A DNA stretch of 43,522 nucleotides, taken from Prolixibacteraceae bacterium (GTDB lineage: Bacteria; Bacteroidota; Bacteroidia; Bacteroidales; Prolixibacteraceae). Under the pieces are notes generated by a model that was given only the letters and a program-made list of their open reading frames with translations, did not search any database and was not told where the DNA came from. Both the position numbers and the translations under genes were made by a program. The DNA lies in contig JAFGGY010000124.1 of the NCBI GenBank assembly GCA_016930365.1, positions 1 to 43,522 on the forward strand. The letters are read 5' to 3'. This document shows, one piece after another, positions 15,643-23,962 of the stretch (its first letter is position 1; every line of letters starts with the position of its first letter).

Positions 15643-17109
15643 TTATAAACTATCGCCAAAATCTTCTCTGAATTTTGCCTGAAGTTTTTCGGCCCAATCG
15701 CCAATAGGTTTAAGTTTACCAACAAAGAAACGCAGCACTGGTGGTTCTTCAACCCACTGAAGGCCGCCAATAAGATGCCTGTTGTCGTAGAGCCATTGTA
15801 CACGGTCTTCGACATACTTTATTTGCGAGAGCGTAAACACCCTACGAGGGAAAGCCAAACGAAGCAGTTCAACATCGGCAGGGATATCTTTCCCATTTTC
15901 GTCGCGAATACTCGATATGGTACCACGTTCCATGCCCCGAACCCCCGATGCGATAAAAAGAGCTCCGGCTAAAGCTCCGGCAGGATATTGTTCTTGAGGA
16001 ATGTGCGATAAAAATGCCCCGGCATCGAGGTGGCAACCTAAACCACCGGCCGGTGTTATTACCGGAATTCCTCGTTTATCTAATGTATTTACTAAATATT
16101 TTATAAAGCTTGGCGAATGACTAATGACATCAAAGTCGAGTGTTTCGTATAAACCAACAGCCATTGCTTCAATTTCGCGCACACTCATTCCGCCGTATGT
16201 AAGGAAACCTTCGAAAAGTGGCACTAAATCACGCATTTGCATATATATATCGTGGTTGTTGGTGCAAATACCTCCACCGCGAGTACAGCTTACTTTTCGG
16301 CCCGAGAAGTACGAAAAATCGGTGTAACTTAACATCTCGTGCAAAATATCTTTTAATGGTTTGTCATGATAACCTTCTTCGCGGGTTTTAATAAAATACA
16401 AGTTCTCGTTAATCAAACTGGTATCCATTAAAAGCTTAATGCCATGTTTTTTGGCAATTGCCGAAACTTCGCGCAGATTTTGCATCGAAAAAGGCTGTCC
16501 GCCAATGAGGTTTGTACCAGCTTCAAATCGTATATATGCAACTTTATCGGCGCCCCATTCATCGATAATTTTATTGAGTTTATCAATGTCGATATTGCCT
16601 TTAAACGGAAAATCACTCTTAATTTTTAGAGCTTCGTCGGTAAATATTTCGGCAACAGTACCTCCGGCCAATTGAATATGTGCCAAAGTGGTTGTAAAGT
16701 GATAGTTCATTGGAACCACCATGCCTTTTTTCACAAATACCTGCGAAATAATATGCTCGGCAGCCCGTCCCTGGTGAACAGGCAAAAAGTATTTTTGATT
16801 AAAAACATCGCTTACAGCTTTCTCGAGTTTTGTATAACTGGCCGAACCGGCATACGAATCGTCGGCAACACTCATGGCAGCAACCTGGTTGTCGCTCATG
16901 GCATTTGTGCCCGAATCGGTCAGCATGTCGAGATAAACATCCCGGTTTTGAAGAAGAAAGGTATTGAATCCGGCTTCGTATATGGCTTTTCTTCTCTCTT
17001 CAACGGGTAAAAGATTTAGTTTTTGTACTACACGAACTTTGTGCATTTCGAGGGGAGTTTCATCTCCGCTGTAAAACTTTACAGTTTTTAATTGCTCTAC
17101 GTTACTCAT
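15643..17109 (-). CDS. Divergent tryptophanase / tyrosine phenol-lyase family PLP enzyme
   Basis: The ATG at 17109 gives 488 residues, close to tryptophanase length; a TTG at 17166 adds 19 unlikely residues. Family landmarks are LTDSGTNAMS at about 63-72, the PLP phosphate loop VHQGRAAEH at 111-119, GGQPFSM at 203-209, Asp229 that pairs with the PLP ring, the Schiff-base Lys272 in SGRKVSC, and PRRVFT near 421-426 for substrate carboxylate. Two regions differ from TnaA: AKKDA(M/I) is GRKVSC here, and the conserved Arg of DSARFAEN or DATRCVEN is Leu232 (DTSLINEN). This is a beta-eliminating lyase whose substrate may not be tryptophan or tyrosine. It lies alone, flanked by repeats. Confidence 0.8.
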   Translation of the reverse strand: MSNVEQLKTVKFYSGDETPLEMHKVRVVQKLNLLPVEERRKAIYEAGFNTFLLQNRDVYLDMLTDSGTNAMSDNQVAAMSVADDSYAGSASYTKLEKAVSDVFNQKYFLPVHQGRAAEHIISQVFVKKGMVVPMNYHFTTTLAHIQLAGGTVAEIFTDEALKIKSDFPFKGNIDIDKLNKIIDEWGADKVAYIRFEAGTNLIGGQPFSMQNLREVSAIAKKHGIKLLMDTSLINENLYFIKTREEGYHDKPLKDILHEMLSYTDFSYFSGRKVSCTRGGGICTNNHDIYMQMRDLVPLFEGFLTYGGMSVREIEAMAVGLYETLDFDVISHSPSFIKYLVNTLDKRGIPVITPAGGLGCHLDAGAFLSHIPQEQYPAGALAGALFIASGVRGMERGTISSIRDENGKDIPADVELLRLAFPRRVFTLSQIKYVEDRVQWLYDNRHLIGGLQWVEEPPVLRFFVGKLKPIGDWAEKLQAKFREDFGDSL

Positions 17110-17562
17110 AATTGGTTTTGAAAGGTTAATAATTTGCTTTAAACCCGAAACTCCATTCTTATACAATAGTTCATTGTTAGATTGGTTTTCGGCTTTGCGA
17201 TAATACTAAAAAATAATTTGTAATCAAAACCCATTAAATATTTTCAATATGAAACTTACCGGGTGTAAATAAAAATAAATCGCAAGCACGTCTGCATTAA
17301 CACCACGCTGAAATAGTTTAAAAAAGATTTTTCAAAAATTTTTGTGATATTGAAACGGAAGTGTTCATTCTATGAATGATTGATTAAAATATAGATACAC
17401 TATACTGGAGATTAATATTGGAAATAGAGATTTATACAATACGAAAACCAGATAGATGATTCTCAAAATGACAAGAAACATAAATAAAAGAAGCGATACA
17501 TATAACGAATTTCATTAAGCTTTCAATTAGTAGCCTAAACCATTACATGTATCACTCCTTAA
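17110..17562. other. Long A/T-rich spacer upstream of the tryptophanase-family gene
   Basis: About 450 bases without a supportable gene. No leader peptide with a Trp codon, no Rho-site-like run and no consensus -7/-33 pair were recognised. A single CAATAGTTCATTGTTAGA at about 17164-17181 resembles a solitary end of the dispersed repeat. The rest looks unstructured. Confidence 0.4.
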
Positions 17563-17807
17563 TTCAATAAATACGTTAGATTTTAGTACCCCACCCTCTT
17601 TGCGGCATATTCATGGTTCTAACATTATCGAGTTAGATAAAAGTATTCCAGCCGCTCATGGTTCTAACGTTCGAGAGTTAGATAAAAGATATAAGAAAAT
17701 AGACGTTTTGAATGTAACAAGTTAAATATCAGCATTAAATAGCCAAATTATCAAAACACAAACAATTCATTGTCAATGGCTTAAAAAATAGCAACGAACT
17801 ATTGTAA
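17563..17807. repeat. MITE-like dispersed repeat, copy F with duplicated internal module
   Basis: About 245 bp, starting TTCAATAAATACGTTAGATT and ending AGCAACGAACTATTGTAA. The extra module of copy D occurs here at about 17585-17642 and again, shortened, at about 17643-17686 (AGTATTCCAG to AGATAAA). The family core follows (GTTAAATATCAGC, ATCAAAACACAAACAATTCATT, CATTGTCAATGGCTTAAAAA). Its end lies about 17 bases from the stop codon of the permease gene. Confidence 0.8.
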
Positions 17808-17824
17808 TTCACAAACAAAGCATA

Positions 17825-19117
17825 TTACAAAAAGAAATTCGCAATAAACAATACAGCCAACACCCACATTACAATCGAAACGTCTTTTAAACGTCCCGAC
17901 AATGCTTTCAGGAATACAAACGAAAGAATTCCAAATACAACACCTTCGGCAATGCTATATGCAAACGGCATCATCACAATGGTAAGAAATGCCGGGATAG
18001 ACTCGGTATAATCGTCGAAATTTATTTTGAGCACAGGCGACAACATAAACGAACCAACCAAAATAAGGGCAGGTGCGGTTGCAGCTCCGGGTACCATTAA
18101 GAATAAGGGAGCAAGAAACAAGGCCAGGAAAAACATACCGGCTGTGGTGAGCGAAGTAAGGCCGGTTTTGCCACCCTCGGCAACGCCCGAAGCACTTTCG
18201 ACATAGGTTGTTACAGTACTGGTTCCCAATATTGAACCTACGGTGGTGCCAATTGCATCGGCAAATAGCGCCTGCTTAACTCGCGGTACGCGCCCTTCTT
18301 TATCGAGCATATTGGCTTTGGATGAAACACCCACCAAGGTTCCTACGGTATCGAACATATCGACAAAGAGGAAAGTAAACAGCACAATCAGCATGTCGAG
18401 CGTAAAAATTTGCGAGAAATCGAATTTAAAGAAAATAGGTTCGAGCGATGGCGGTGCCGACAAAACGCTCCCTTCGGGCCAAATGGTAATTCCCATCGGT
18501 ATGCCAACAAGCGTTGCCACAAAAATACCAATAAGCAGGGCGCCACGCACCTTTAAAGCAAGCAACACCCCGGTAAGAATTAAACCGATGGCTGCCACCA
18601 GCACTGTGGGCGAACCCATATCGCCCAGTCCAACCAAAACCGAATCGTTGTTAACAATCAACCCGGCATTTTGCATGCCGATAAAAGCGATAAACAAACC
18701 AATACCCGCCGAAATGGCGTGTTTTAGATTTATTGGAATGGCATTTACAATTATTTCGCGAATATTAAACAATGTAAGCAGCAGAAATATAATTCCTTCG
18801 AGAAAAACAGCCGTTAAAGCAAACTCCCAACTGTAACCCATACCGAGCACAACAGTAAAGGCAAAGAAAGCATTCAGCCCCATACCCGGAGCCAGGGCAA
18901 AAGGCAGTTTAGCCCACAAGGCCATTACCAGGGTAGCCACCACCGCCGACAAAGCAGTAGCAGTAAAAAGTGCATTTTTATCCATGCCCGTTTCACTCAA
19001 AATATTGGGGTTAACCGCCAAAATGTAGGCCATGGTCATAAACGTGGTAATCCCGGCAACAACTTCGGTTTTAACCGACGTTTTATTCTTATCCAAATTG
19101 AAAAACTTTTTAAGCAT
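17825..19117 (-). CDS. NCS2 family purine permease (AzgA/PbuG type)
   Basis: A 430-residue inner-membrane transporter with a dozen or more hydrophobic segments. The AzgA-like signatures are the opening KTEVVAGITTFMTMAYILAVNP, then FALAPGMGLNAFFAF near 72-86, DMFDTVGTLVGV at about 252-263, and the TSTVTTYVESASGVAEGGKTGL loop. Relatives import hypoxanthine, guanine, adenine or xanthine with protons. The gene starts 12 bases after the stop of a Tsx-like DUF5020 gene, so the pair likely formed an outer- plus inner-membrane purine/nucleoside uptake operon. It is intact although its neighbour carries an internal stop. Specific base preference cannot be read from sequence. Confidence 0.93.
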   Translation of the reverse strand: MLKKFFNLDKNKTSVKTEVVAGITTFMTMAYILAVNPNILSETGMDKNALFTATALSAVVATLVMALWAKLPFALAPGMGLNAFFAFTVVLGMGYSWEFALTAVFLEGIIFLLLTLFNIREIIVNAIPINLKHAISAGIGLFIAFIGMQNAGLIVNNDSVLVGLGDMGSPTVLVAAIGLILTGVLLALKVRGALLIGIFVATLVGIPMGITIWPEGSVLSAPPSLEPIFFKFDFSQIFTLDMLIVLFTFLFVDMFDTVGTLVGVSSKANMLDKEGRVPRVKQALFADAIGTTVGSILGTSTVTTYVESASGVAEGGKTGLTSLTTAGMFFLALFLAPLFLMVPGAATAPALILVGSFMLSPVLKINFDDYTESIPAFLTIVMMPFAYSIAEGVVFGILSFVFLKALSGRLKDVSIVMWVLAVLFIANFFL

Positions 19118-19129
19118 ACGATTTACTTT

Positions 19130-19813
19130 TTAATTAAACGTCCATTTGGCACCCACGGTTGGAAACACATTGAATCCGGGCATTGTACCAAAGTTATAGC
19201 TCAACTCCACTTCGGTACCCAGCGAAAATTTCTGGTTGAAATTATACCACAACTGGGGCTCGGTTATAAACACATAATTTGCCTCCTGAAAGTCAGCCAC
19301 AAATCCATCGTTCGAAACAGTATGCTTTTCTTTCCAGAAATCGGCAAAACCGGTAAACGACACTTTGTTATTCAGCAAATGAAGATACCAAACAGCCGTA
19401 AGCTGAAAATTATGAGGCTCATCATTCTTCTGAATGTGCTTGTACATAGCTGAAAATGATACGCCTTTTGTAAAATCAGCAGCATTCCACGAATAGGTTC
19501 CTCCAAGCAAATAAGCATTGTTTATCGAGAAGCCTGTGCCTAAGCCTCCATTGTACTCAACATGAACCGAAATCGGGCCGTTCCATTTTTTCAACTCGCG
19601 GGCAATTTCCCAGTAAGCTTCGATGGGACCGTTGTCGCCGTAATTAAAATCGACAAAGAAAAATGTGCTTCCGTAAGCATCGGGTGCAAATTTTTCGATG
19701 GTTGAAGTTAGATAGTTCCGATCGGAACTAAAATCGTAATGCAACTGTAGGTTTTAAGATTTTGCCAGCACCGATACTACTACCAGCATCACAACTAAAG
19801 TAATTCGTTTCAT
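19130..19813 (-). pseudogene. DUF5020 (Tsx-like) outer-membrane protein gene with an in-frame ochre stop at the signal-peptide boundary
   Basis: From the ATG at 19813 the frame reads a signal peptide (MKRITLVVMLVVVSVLAKS), then TAA at 19756-19754, then continues without frameshift as NLQLHYDFS and a further 200 residues to 19130. A single C-to-T change from CAA (Gln) would explain the stop, and Gln is what such a cleavage site usually carries. The remaining protein is beta-strand rich with aromatic strand ends (YVFITEPQLWYNF, YNFGTMPGFNVFPTVGAKWTF), as in the nucleoside channel Tsx/DUF5020 family. A TTG at 19744 could start an open frame but would yield a form without a signal, unfit for the outer membrane. 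The purine permease follows after 12 bases. Recent mutation and sequencing error are both possible. Confidence 0.75.
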
Positions 19814-19911
19814 TTAAAAATAATTTTAGGGCATCGGCAACATCTTAATCGTCCAAATAAGCCGAGTTAACCAATGCTTGTTCGTAAAATTCAGAATCGT
19901 GTATTTGGCTC

Positions 19912-19920
19912 GCAAAAATA
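19912..19920 (-). promoter_or_regulatory. Candidate -7 element for the DUF5020-permease operon
   Basis: The minus strand reads TATTTTTGC, matching TANNTTTGY, 98 bases before the ATG at 19813. A TTG lies 16 bases upstream, closer than the usual 19. No purine riboswitch fold was recognised in the leader. Confidence 0.45.
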
Positions 19921-19933
19921 TTCGTTCTTTTTA

Positions 19934-20593
19934 CTACAATATATGATCAATGACATGGTTTAGGTAATGATTTAGGGGAGTTATTTTTCGAAAACCCGAA
20001 ACTACAATATTCAACATATCGGGGCTTAAAAGCTCCTCGTCGCTAAGGTTCATCATGGGCGAAAAGGATTTGTACCTCAACAAATCGATGTGTTCAAAAT
20101 CTTTTGGAAAACCTTTGGGAGCTATTTTCAGCTTATCACCATCGAAAAGCGTAAACATCCGGATAAACGCTTCATCTTCTAATATTTCGAGCAAATCGTA
20201 AGGGTTTTGGTAAATATCGTTTCGTATGGCTTTAAGCCTTGGCGCGTCGGGCATAAAGAGACCGCCAGCAATGAAAGAAGCACCGGGTTGTATGTGAAAA
20301 TAATACCCCGAATTGCCTCCTTTCCGTCCATCGCGGGCTATAAATGCGCCAAAATTGTTTTTATACGGAAGCTTGTCTTTTGAAAAACGCAAATCGCGAA
20401 AAATACGAAAAACACATTTTCGGGGATCCTGATATGGAATTTGTTGATCGAACGACCGGATTTCGTGAATCAGTAACTCGGTAATTTGCAAAAACTTTTG
20501 GCGCATTTCCTGATAATTTTCCCGGTTTGCATCAAACCATGCCTTGTTATTATTCGATTGAAGTGTTTCTAAAAAACGTAATATTTCTTTCAT
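19934..20593 (-). CDS. DUF2461 family protein
   Basis: A 219-residue protein of the DUF2461 (TIGR02453) family. Its signatures are the opening LRFLETLQSNNNKAWFDANRENYQE, the central RIFRDLRFSKDKLPYKNNFGAFI at about 63-85, and GYYFHIQPGASFIAGGLFMP at about 96-115, ending in a helical region. No signal peptide or transmembrane helix, so cytoplasmic. The biochemical role is not established; no catalytic motif can be named with confidence. It is upstream of the DUF5020 gene on the same strand, but a candidate promoter (19912-19920) separates them, and it is divergent from the PHP phosphatase gene. Confidence 0.9.
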   Translation of the reverse strand: MKEILRFLETLQSNNNKAWFDANRENYQEMRQKFLQITELLIHEIRSFDQQIPYQDPRKCVFRIFRDLRFSKDKLPYKNNFGAFIARDGRKGGNSGYYFHIQPGASFIAGGLFMPDAPRLKAIRNDIYQNPYDLLEILEDEAFIRMFTLFDGDKLKIAPKGFPKDFEHIDLLRYKSFSPMMNLSDEELLSPDMLNIVVSGFRKITPLNHYLNHVIDHIL

Positions 20594-20750
20594 ATTCGTA
20601 ATATTTTCACGTTAAGCCTCTGATTTATTGAACCCATAAAAATTAAATCGACCATACTATAGTGAACATTAAAACTAAACAAAAAAGGCGATTTATAAAC
20701 TTCATTTTGACAAACAAAGTTTTAACTTAGCACGAAACAATTACGCAATT

Positions 20751-21533
20751 ATGAGTTTTTTAGTCGATTATCACATGCATACATCGTTTTCCGATGGTAG
20801 CGACACGTATCCCGCTTATCTCGAAAAAGCCCGAAAAAAAGACTTGGCAGAAATTGGCTTTACCGACCACATTACCCTGAATCCCGTCGATTGGAGTGTA
20901 CAGGAAATTGATTACCCGGTGATGAAAGAAAACCTGAAAAGTTTATGCAACGATTTTTCGGAAGATGTGCAAGTACGTTTTGGCATTGAGGTTGACTATT
21001 TTGAAGGGCGTGAACTGGAACTGAAGCAGCTCATAGCCTATTTCCCAGCCGATTATGTTATTGGTTCGGTTCATTTTTTGGGCGACTGGAATTTCGATAC
21101 CGATCGCTCGCTGTATGGCAAATGGCCCAACGATGTGCTGTACAAACGATATTTCAAACAGGTGCAAAATGCCGCTAAATCGGGTTTGTTCGACGTAATT
21201 GGGCATTTCGATTTAATAAAAAAACTGCAATGCTGGCCCGAACACGACCAAACGGAATTGTACGAAGAAACGCTAAAGATACTTAAAGAAGCCGATGTTG
21301 TTATGGAGCTCAACACCAGTGGCATTTATCGTCCATGCGGGGAATTTTTCCCTAACCGGAAAATACTGGAGATGGCCGCAAAAATTGGCGTGCCGCTAAC
21401 CCTTGGTTCCGATGCCCATAAACCTGAACAGGTAGCCCGCCATTTCGACCAGGCCGTAGAACTTCTGAAAGAAACAGGCTATACACGCATCACCCGCTTC
21501 AGAAACCGCCAGCGAGGCGAAATTCTGCTTTAA
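20751..21533 (+). CDS. PHP-domain histidinol-phosphatase family protein
   Basis: A 260-residue PHP-domain phosphoesterase. Metal-binding motifs in order: DYHMHTSFSDGS (His8, His10), GFTDHI (Asp39, His40), GIEVDYF near 78-84, SVHF, VIGHFDLIKK and LGSDAHKP near the C terminus. This is the HisK/HisJ pattern of histidinol-phosphatases, which dephosphorylate L-histidinol phosphate in histidine synthesis. No other his gene is nearby, so another phosphomonoester substrate is possible. Its stop codon overlaps the stop codon of the opposing menF gene within TTAA (21530-21533), leaving no room for a separate terminator. Confidence 0.85.
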   Translation: MSFLVDYHMHTSFSDGSDTYPAYLEKARKKDLAEIGFTDHITLNPVDWSVQEIDYPVMKENLKSLCNDFSEDVQVRFGIEVDYFEGRELELKQLIAYFPADYVIGSVHFLGDWNFDTDRSLYGKWPNDVLYKRYFKQVQNAAKSGLFDVIGHFDLIKKLQCWPEHDQTELYEETLKILKEADVVMELNTSGIYRPCGEFFPNRKILEMAAKIGVPLTLGSDAHKPEQVARHFDQAVELLKETGYTRITRFRNRQRGEILL

Positions 21534-22627
21534 ATTTTATGGATAACTGAGAGCAAGGTGTCGGCTTTAATTTCGGTTTCGTCCCACTCATCGGAAGCAA
21601 CCGAATCGGAAGTAATACCGGCACCTACGTACAACACCAGCCTATCGGGCAGAATTTGCATACACCTGAGATTTACATACAGCAACATACGCTCTTCGAT
21701 ATTTACCGGACCGAGATAGCCCGAATAATAGCGCCGGTTGTGCTTTTCGGTTCTTAGTAAATAACTCATCGCCTCTTCTTTAGGTATTCCACATACCGCC
21801 GATGTAGGGTGCAACTCGGATAGCACATTTCCTATTTGCCCATTTACAACATGTAAATCGAGCGTAAAATCGGTACGCAGGTGAACCAAATTTCCGGCTT
21901 TTTTTGTGTATGGCCCCACTTTCGAATAGCTGGTAATTCGAAATTTATTTAATGCTTTCTGAATGTAACTGGTTACCAGCTCCTGCTCAACCCGTTCTTT
22001 TGTGCTCCAATTGTGCAAGTTCAGATTTTCGGAGCTATAGCGCCGTGTGGCCGCAAGCGAAACGGTACTTAACTCGGTTTTGTTCGAGCACATCAGCGGC
22101 TCGGGCGTTGCGCCCATCCATAGTTGCGAGCCGGCGTTAACCAGGTAAACAAAAGCATTGGAATACGAAGCCGTTAGCACCTGGAATATTTCGGTAAGCC
22201 GGTGCCGGTAACTTCGTTCAATCACTTTAATACGCGAAAGCACTACTTTCTCGAAACGACCCTCGCAAATCTGCGATTTGATATTTTCAACCTGTAACAT
22301 GAAATCTTTCCGGGCAACCACACCGTTGCTGAAATCGGTCTGCTGAAGAGGAACAGGTTGGAGCAATTCAAGCTCTTTAAAATCGGTATAATCAGCACTG
22401 ATGTAATCGAAATCGGCGTGGATAAAAAGCGAACAATCGGTTTTGGATAAGGTGAACGGAGCCAGTAAAAAACCTTTACGCGACAAAAGTTTATCGTTTA
22501 TCTCGCACGATTCAACGCTCGTAGTTTTCTGAACAACAAGACGTACGGCATCGTTATGCGGTAAGCGATAGGCCGCAAATTGAAGGTTTTTATCGATACA
22601 TAGCTGAATTGCCTGAAAAAAATCCAT
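21530..22627 (-). CDS. menF: Isochorismate synthase
   Basis: A 365-residue chorismate-utilising enzyme that converts chorismate to isochorismate, the first step of menaquinone synthesis (or of a catechol siderophore). Motifs: FEKVVLSR near 134-141, WMGATPEPL near 170-178, KERVEQELVTSYI, LHPTSAVCGIP near 270-280, YYSGYLGPV and AGITSDSVASDEWDETEIKA at the C terminus. The family usually has KDRREH where KERVEQ stands here. Its start is 6 bases downstream of the MenI-like gene stop, so the two are one transcription unit, which favours menaquinone over siderophore. The other men genes are not in the window. Confidence 0.88.
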   Translation of the reverse strand: MDFFQAIQLCIDKNLQFAAYRLPHNDAVRLVVQKTTSVESCEINDKLLSRKGFLLAPFTLSKTDCSLFIHADFDYISADYTDFKELELLQPVPLQQTDFSNGVVARKDFMLQVENIKSQICEGRFEKVVLSRIKVIERSYRHRLTEIFQVLTASYSNAFVYLVNAGSQLWMGATPEPLMCSNKTELSTVSLAATRRYSSENLNLHNWSTKERVEQELVTSYIQKALNKFRITSYSKVGPYTKKAGNLVHLRTDFTLDLHVVNGQIGNVLSELHPTSAVCGIPKEEAMSYLLRTEKHNRRYYSGYLGPVNIEERMLLYVNLRCMQILPDRLVLYVGAGITSDSVASDEWDETEIKADTLLSVIHKI

Positions 22628-22633
22628 TGCGCG

Positions 22634-23068
22634 TTACTCTTCTTTTTTCGGAACTATTGCATTGGTAACACGCGCCACTGAAATTAGTTTACCCGAGTCG
22701 TCTTTTATTTCGACATTCCACACGTGCGTGGCCTGACCTTTATGTATAATTGTTGCCTTTGCATGCACTTTACCCTGCCGCACCGACGAAATATGGCTGG
22801 CCGATACGCTCATGCCAAATACATTAAATTTTTCGGGATCGATTAGGAGCAACGAAGCACCACTCCCCACTGTTTCGGCCAGTGCCAGCGAAGCACCTCC
22901 ATGCAGATACCCCATGGGCTGAACCGTACGTTCATCCACACTCATGCTGGCCTCAAGCGTTTCGTTTTGAAAACCTGTAAACACAATTCCAAGATGCCCA
23001 ATTAGCGTCTTTTCGCAAATTTTATTTATCTCCGATAAGTTCATCTGATATGGTTTTAAGCCAAACAT
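22634..23068 (-). CDS. menI: Hotdog-fold thioesterase, probable 1,4-dihydroxy-2-naphthoyl-CoA hydrolase
   Basis: A 144-residue PaaI/YdiI-like hotdog thioesterase. The active-site segment LHGGASLALAETVGS is at 55-69, with Glu65 as the catalytic base and HGG as the loop for the acyl carbonyl. It aligns closely along its length with E. coli YdiI (MenI), including HLGIVFT near 25-31 and VDERTVQPMGYLHGG. MenI releases DHNA from CoA in menaquinone synthesis, and the adjacent menF supports that role. A second ATG at 23044 would remove eight residues; a TATTTTTGT -7-like element at 23069-23077 abuts the upstream start and would fit the shorter form. A different acyl-CoA substrate remains possible. 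Confidence 0.8.
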   Translation of the reverse strand: MFGLKPYQMNLSEINKICEKTLIGHLGIVFTGFQNETLEASMSVDERTVQPMGYLHGGASLALAETVGSGASLLLIDPEKFNVFGMSVSASHISSVRQGKVHAKATIIHKGQATHVWNVEIKDDSGKLISVARVTNAIVPKKEE

Positions 23069-23184
23069 ACAAAAATAATATTCATTTGAAGAACCTGTTG
23101 CATGGCTTACGTCAAAGTATGCATGAAATATTTTTTTAGCAATTTTTACTCCTTAAATATAGCGTCCTATACGAACAAAACAAA

Positions 23185-23220
23185 GCCCGGATTTCGCATC
23201 TGTGCAAACGCAATCCGGGC
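23185..23220 (-). terminator. Terminator after the OsmC-family gene
   Basis: GCCCGGATT (23185-23193) pairs with AATCCGGGC (23212-23220). On the minus strand the stem is followed by TTTGTTTTG. It is about 30 bases past the OsmC stop codon and separates that gene from menI. Confidence 0.8.
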
Positions 23221-23250
23221 ATTTCGTAAACGCACTTTGTGTACCTTGGG

Positions 23251-23667
23251 TTATTCTACTATTTTTATCTCGTAAGTAAGTTCAATGGCCTTTTTGTAAA
23301 CTGCCGAAACGCCGCAGTACTTATCCTGTGATAGCTCGATGGCCTTTTTTAGTTTTGCTTCGGGCAAATTGGAACCTTTAAATTCATAAATGATATGCAT
23401 TTTATTGTACTGTTTTGGTTCTTCTTCGGTAACATTGGCATCTACTCGCACGTTAAATTCTTCCGGTTCAATTTTCATTTTACGTAAAATCATAATCACA
23501 TCCATTCCGGTGCAACCCGCCAACGAGGTAAGCATTAAGACTTTTGGGCGAGGCCCCTTGTTGTGCCCTCCCGATTCTTCGGATGCATCGAGCGTAAGCT
23601 TGTGTCCAAACAACTCGGTTTCAAATTCCATATCGCCTTTCCAGCTAAGTAATGTTTCCTGTTTCAT
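23251..23667 (-). CDS. OsmC family protein
   Basis: The ATG at 23667 gives 138 residues, the normal OsmC length; an upstream extension to 23739 has no family character. It carries the two OsmC cysteines: Cys52 in SLAGCTGMDV and Cys118 in DKYCGVSAVY. In OsmC/Ohr proteins this pair reduces organic peroxides, although the YhfA-like subgroup, which this resembles (LTSLAGCTGMDVIMILRKM), has an undefined substrate. It is cytoplasmic. The neighbouring divergent gene encodes a Crp/Fnr regulator (23963), so that regulator could control it across the 295-base spacer. A terminator follows at 23185-23220. Confidence 0.9.
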   Translation of the reverse strand: MKQETLLSWKGDMEFETELFGHKLTLDASEESGGHNKGPRPKVLMLTSLAGCTGMDVIMILRKMKIEPEEFNVRVDANVTEEEPKQYNKMHIIYEFKGSNLPEAKLKKAIELSQDKYCGVSAVYKKAIELTYEIKIVE

Positions 23668-23962
23668 AGGTATGTTTATTTGTTTTCTCCACAAAGAAAA
23701 GGGTTTCAGCAAAAAGACACTGTAACCTAAATCACACATCGGCTTTTCAATTTAATGCTGCCATAAAAAACGACATCCGATATTGTTATTTTTAAAACAA
23801 AAAACAGCTTCGCAGGTTTATACAATAGAGCAAATATTTGATTTTTTTGAACGTTTAGTTTCAATTTTCAACATAAGATTATATCTTAGAAAACTTTTTC
23901 CCTCTTAACAATAATTTGGTTTTACATGATTTCACTGAATCATATTTTAACACTAAAAAGTT

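Noticed and set aside
14388-17824. CRISPR array or insertion sequence in the repeat-rich spacers
   Set aside because: The repeats are not short and evenly spaced, and no transposase frame or cas gene is present; they are dispersed copies of one element.
19130-19744. DUF5020 protein as an intact gene starting at TTG 19744
   Set aside because: That form lacks a signal peptide, while an ATG with a perfect signal peptide lies in the same frame upstream, broken only by one TAA.
19814-19933. Purine riboswitch upstream of the permease operon
   Set aside because: The spacer lacks the conserved three-way junction motifs; only a promoter-like -7 element is visible.
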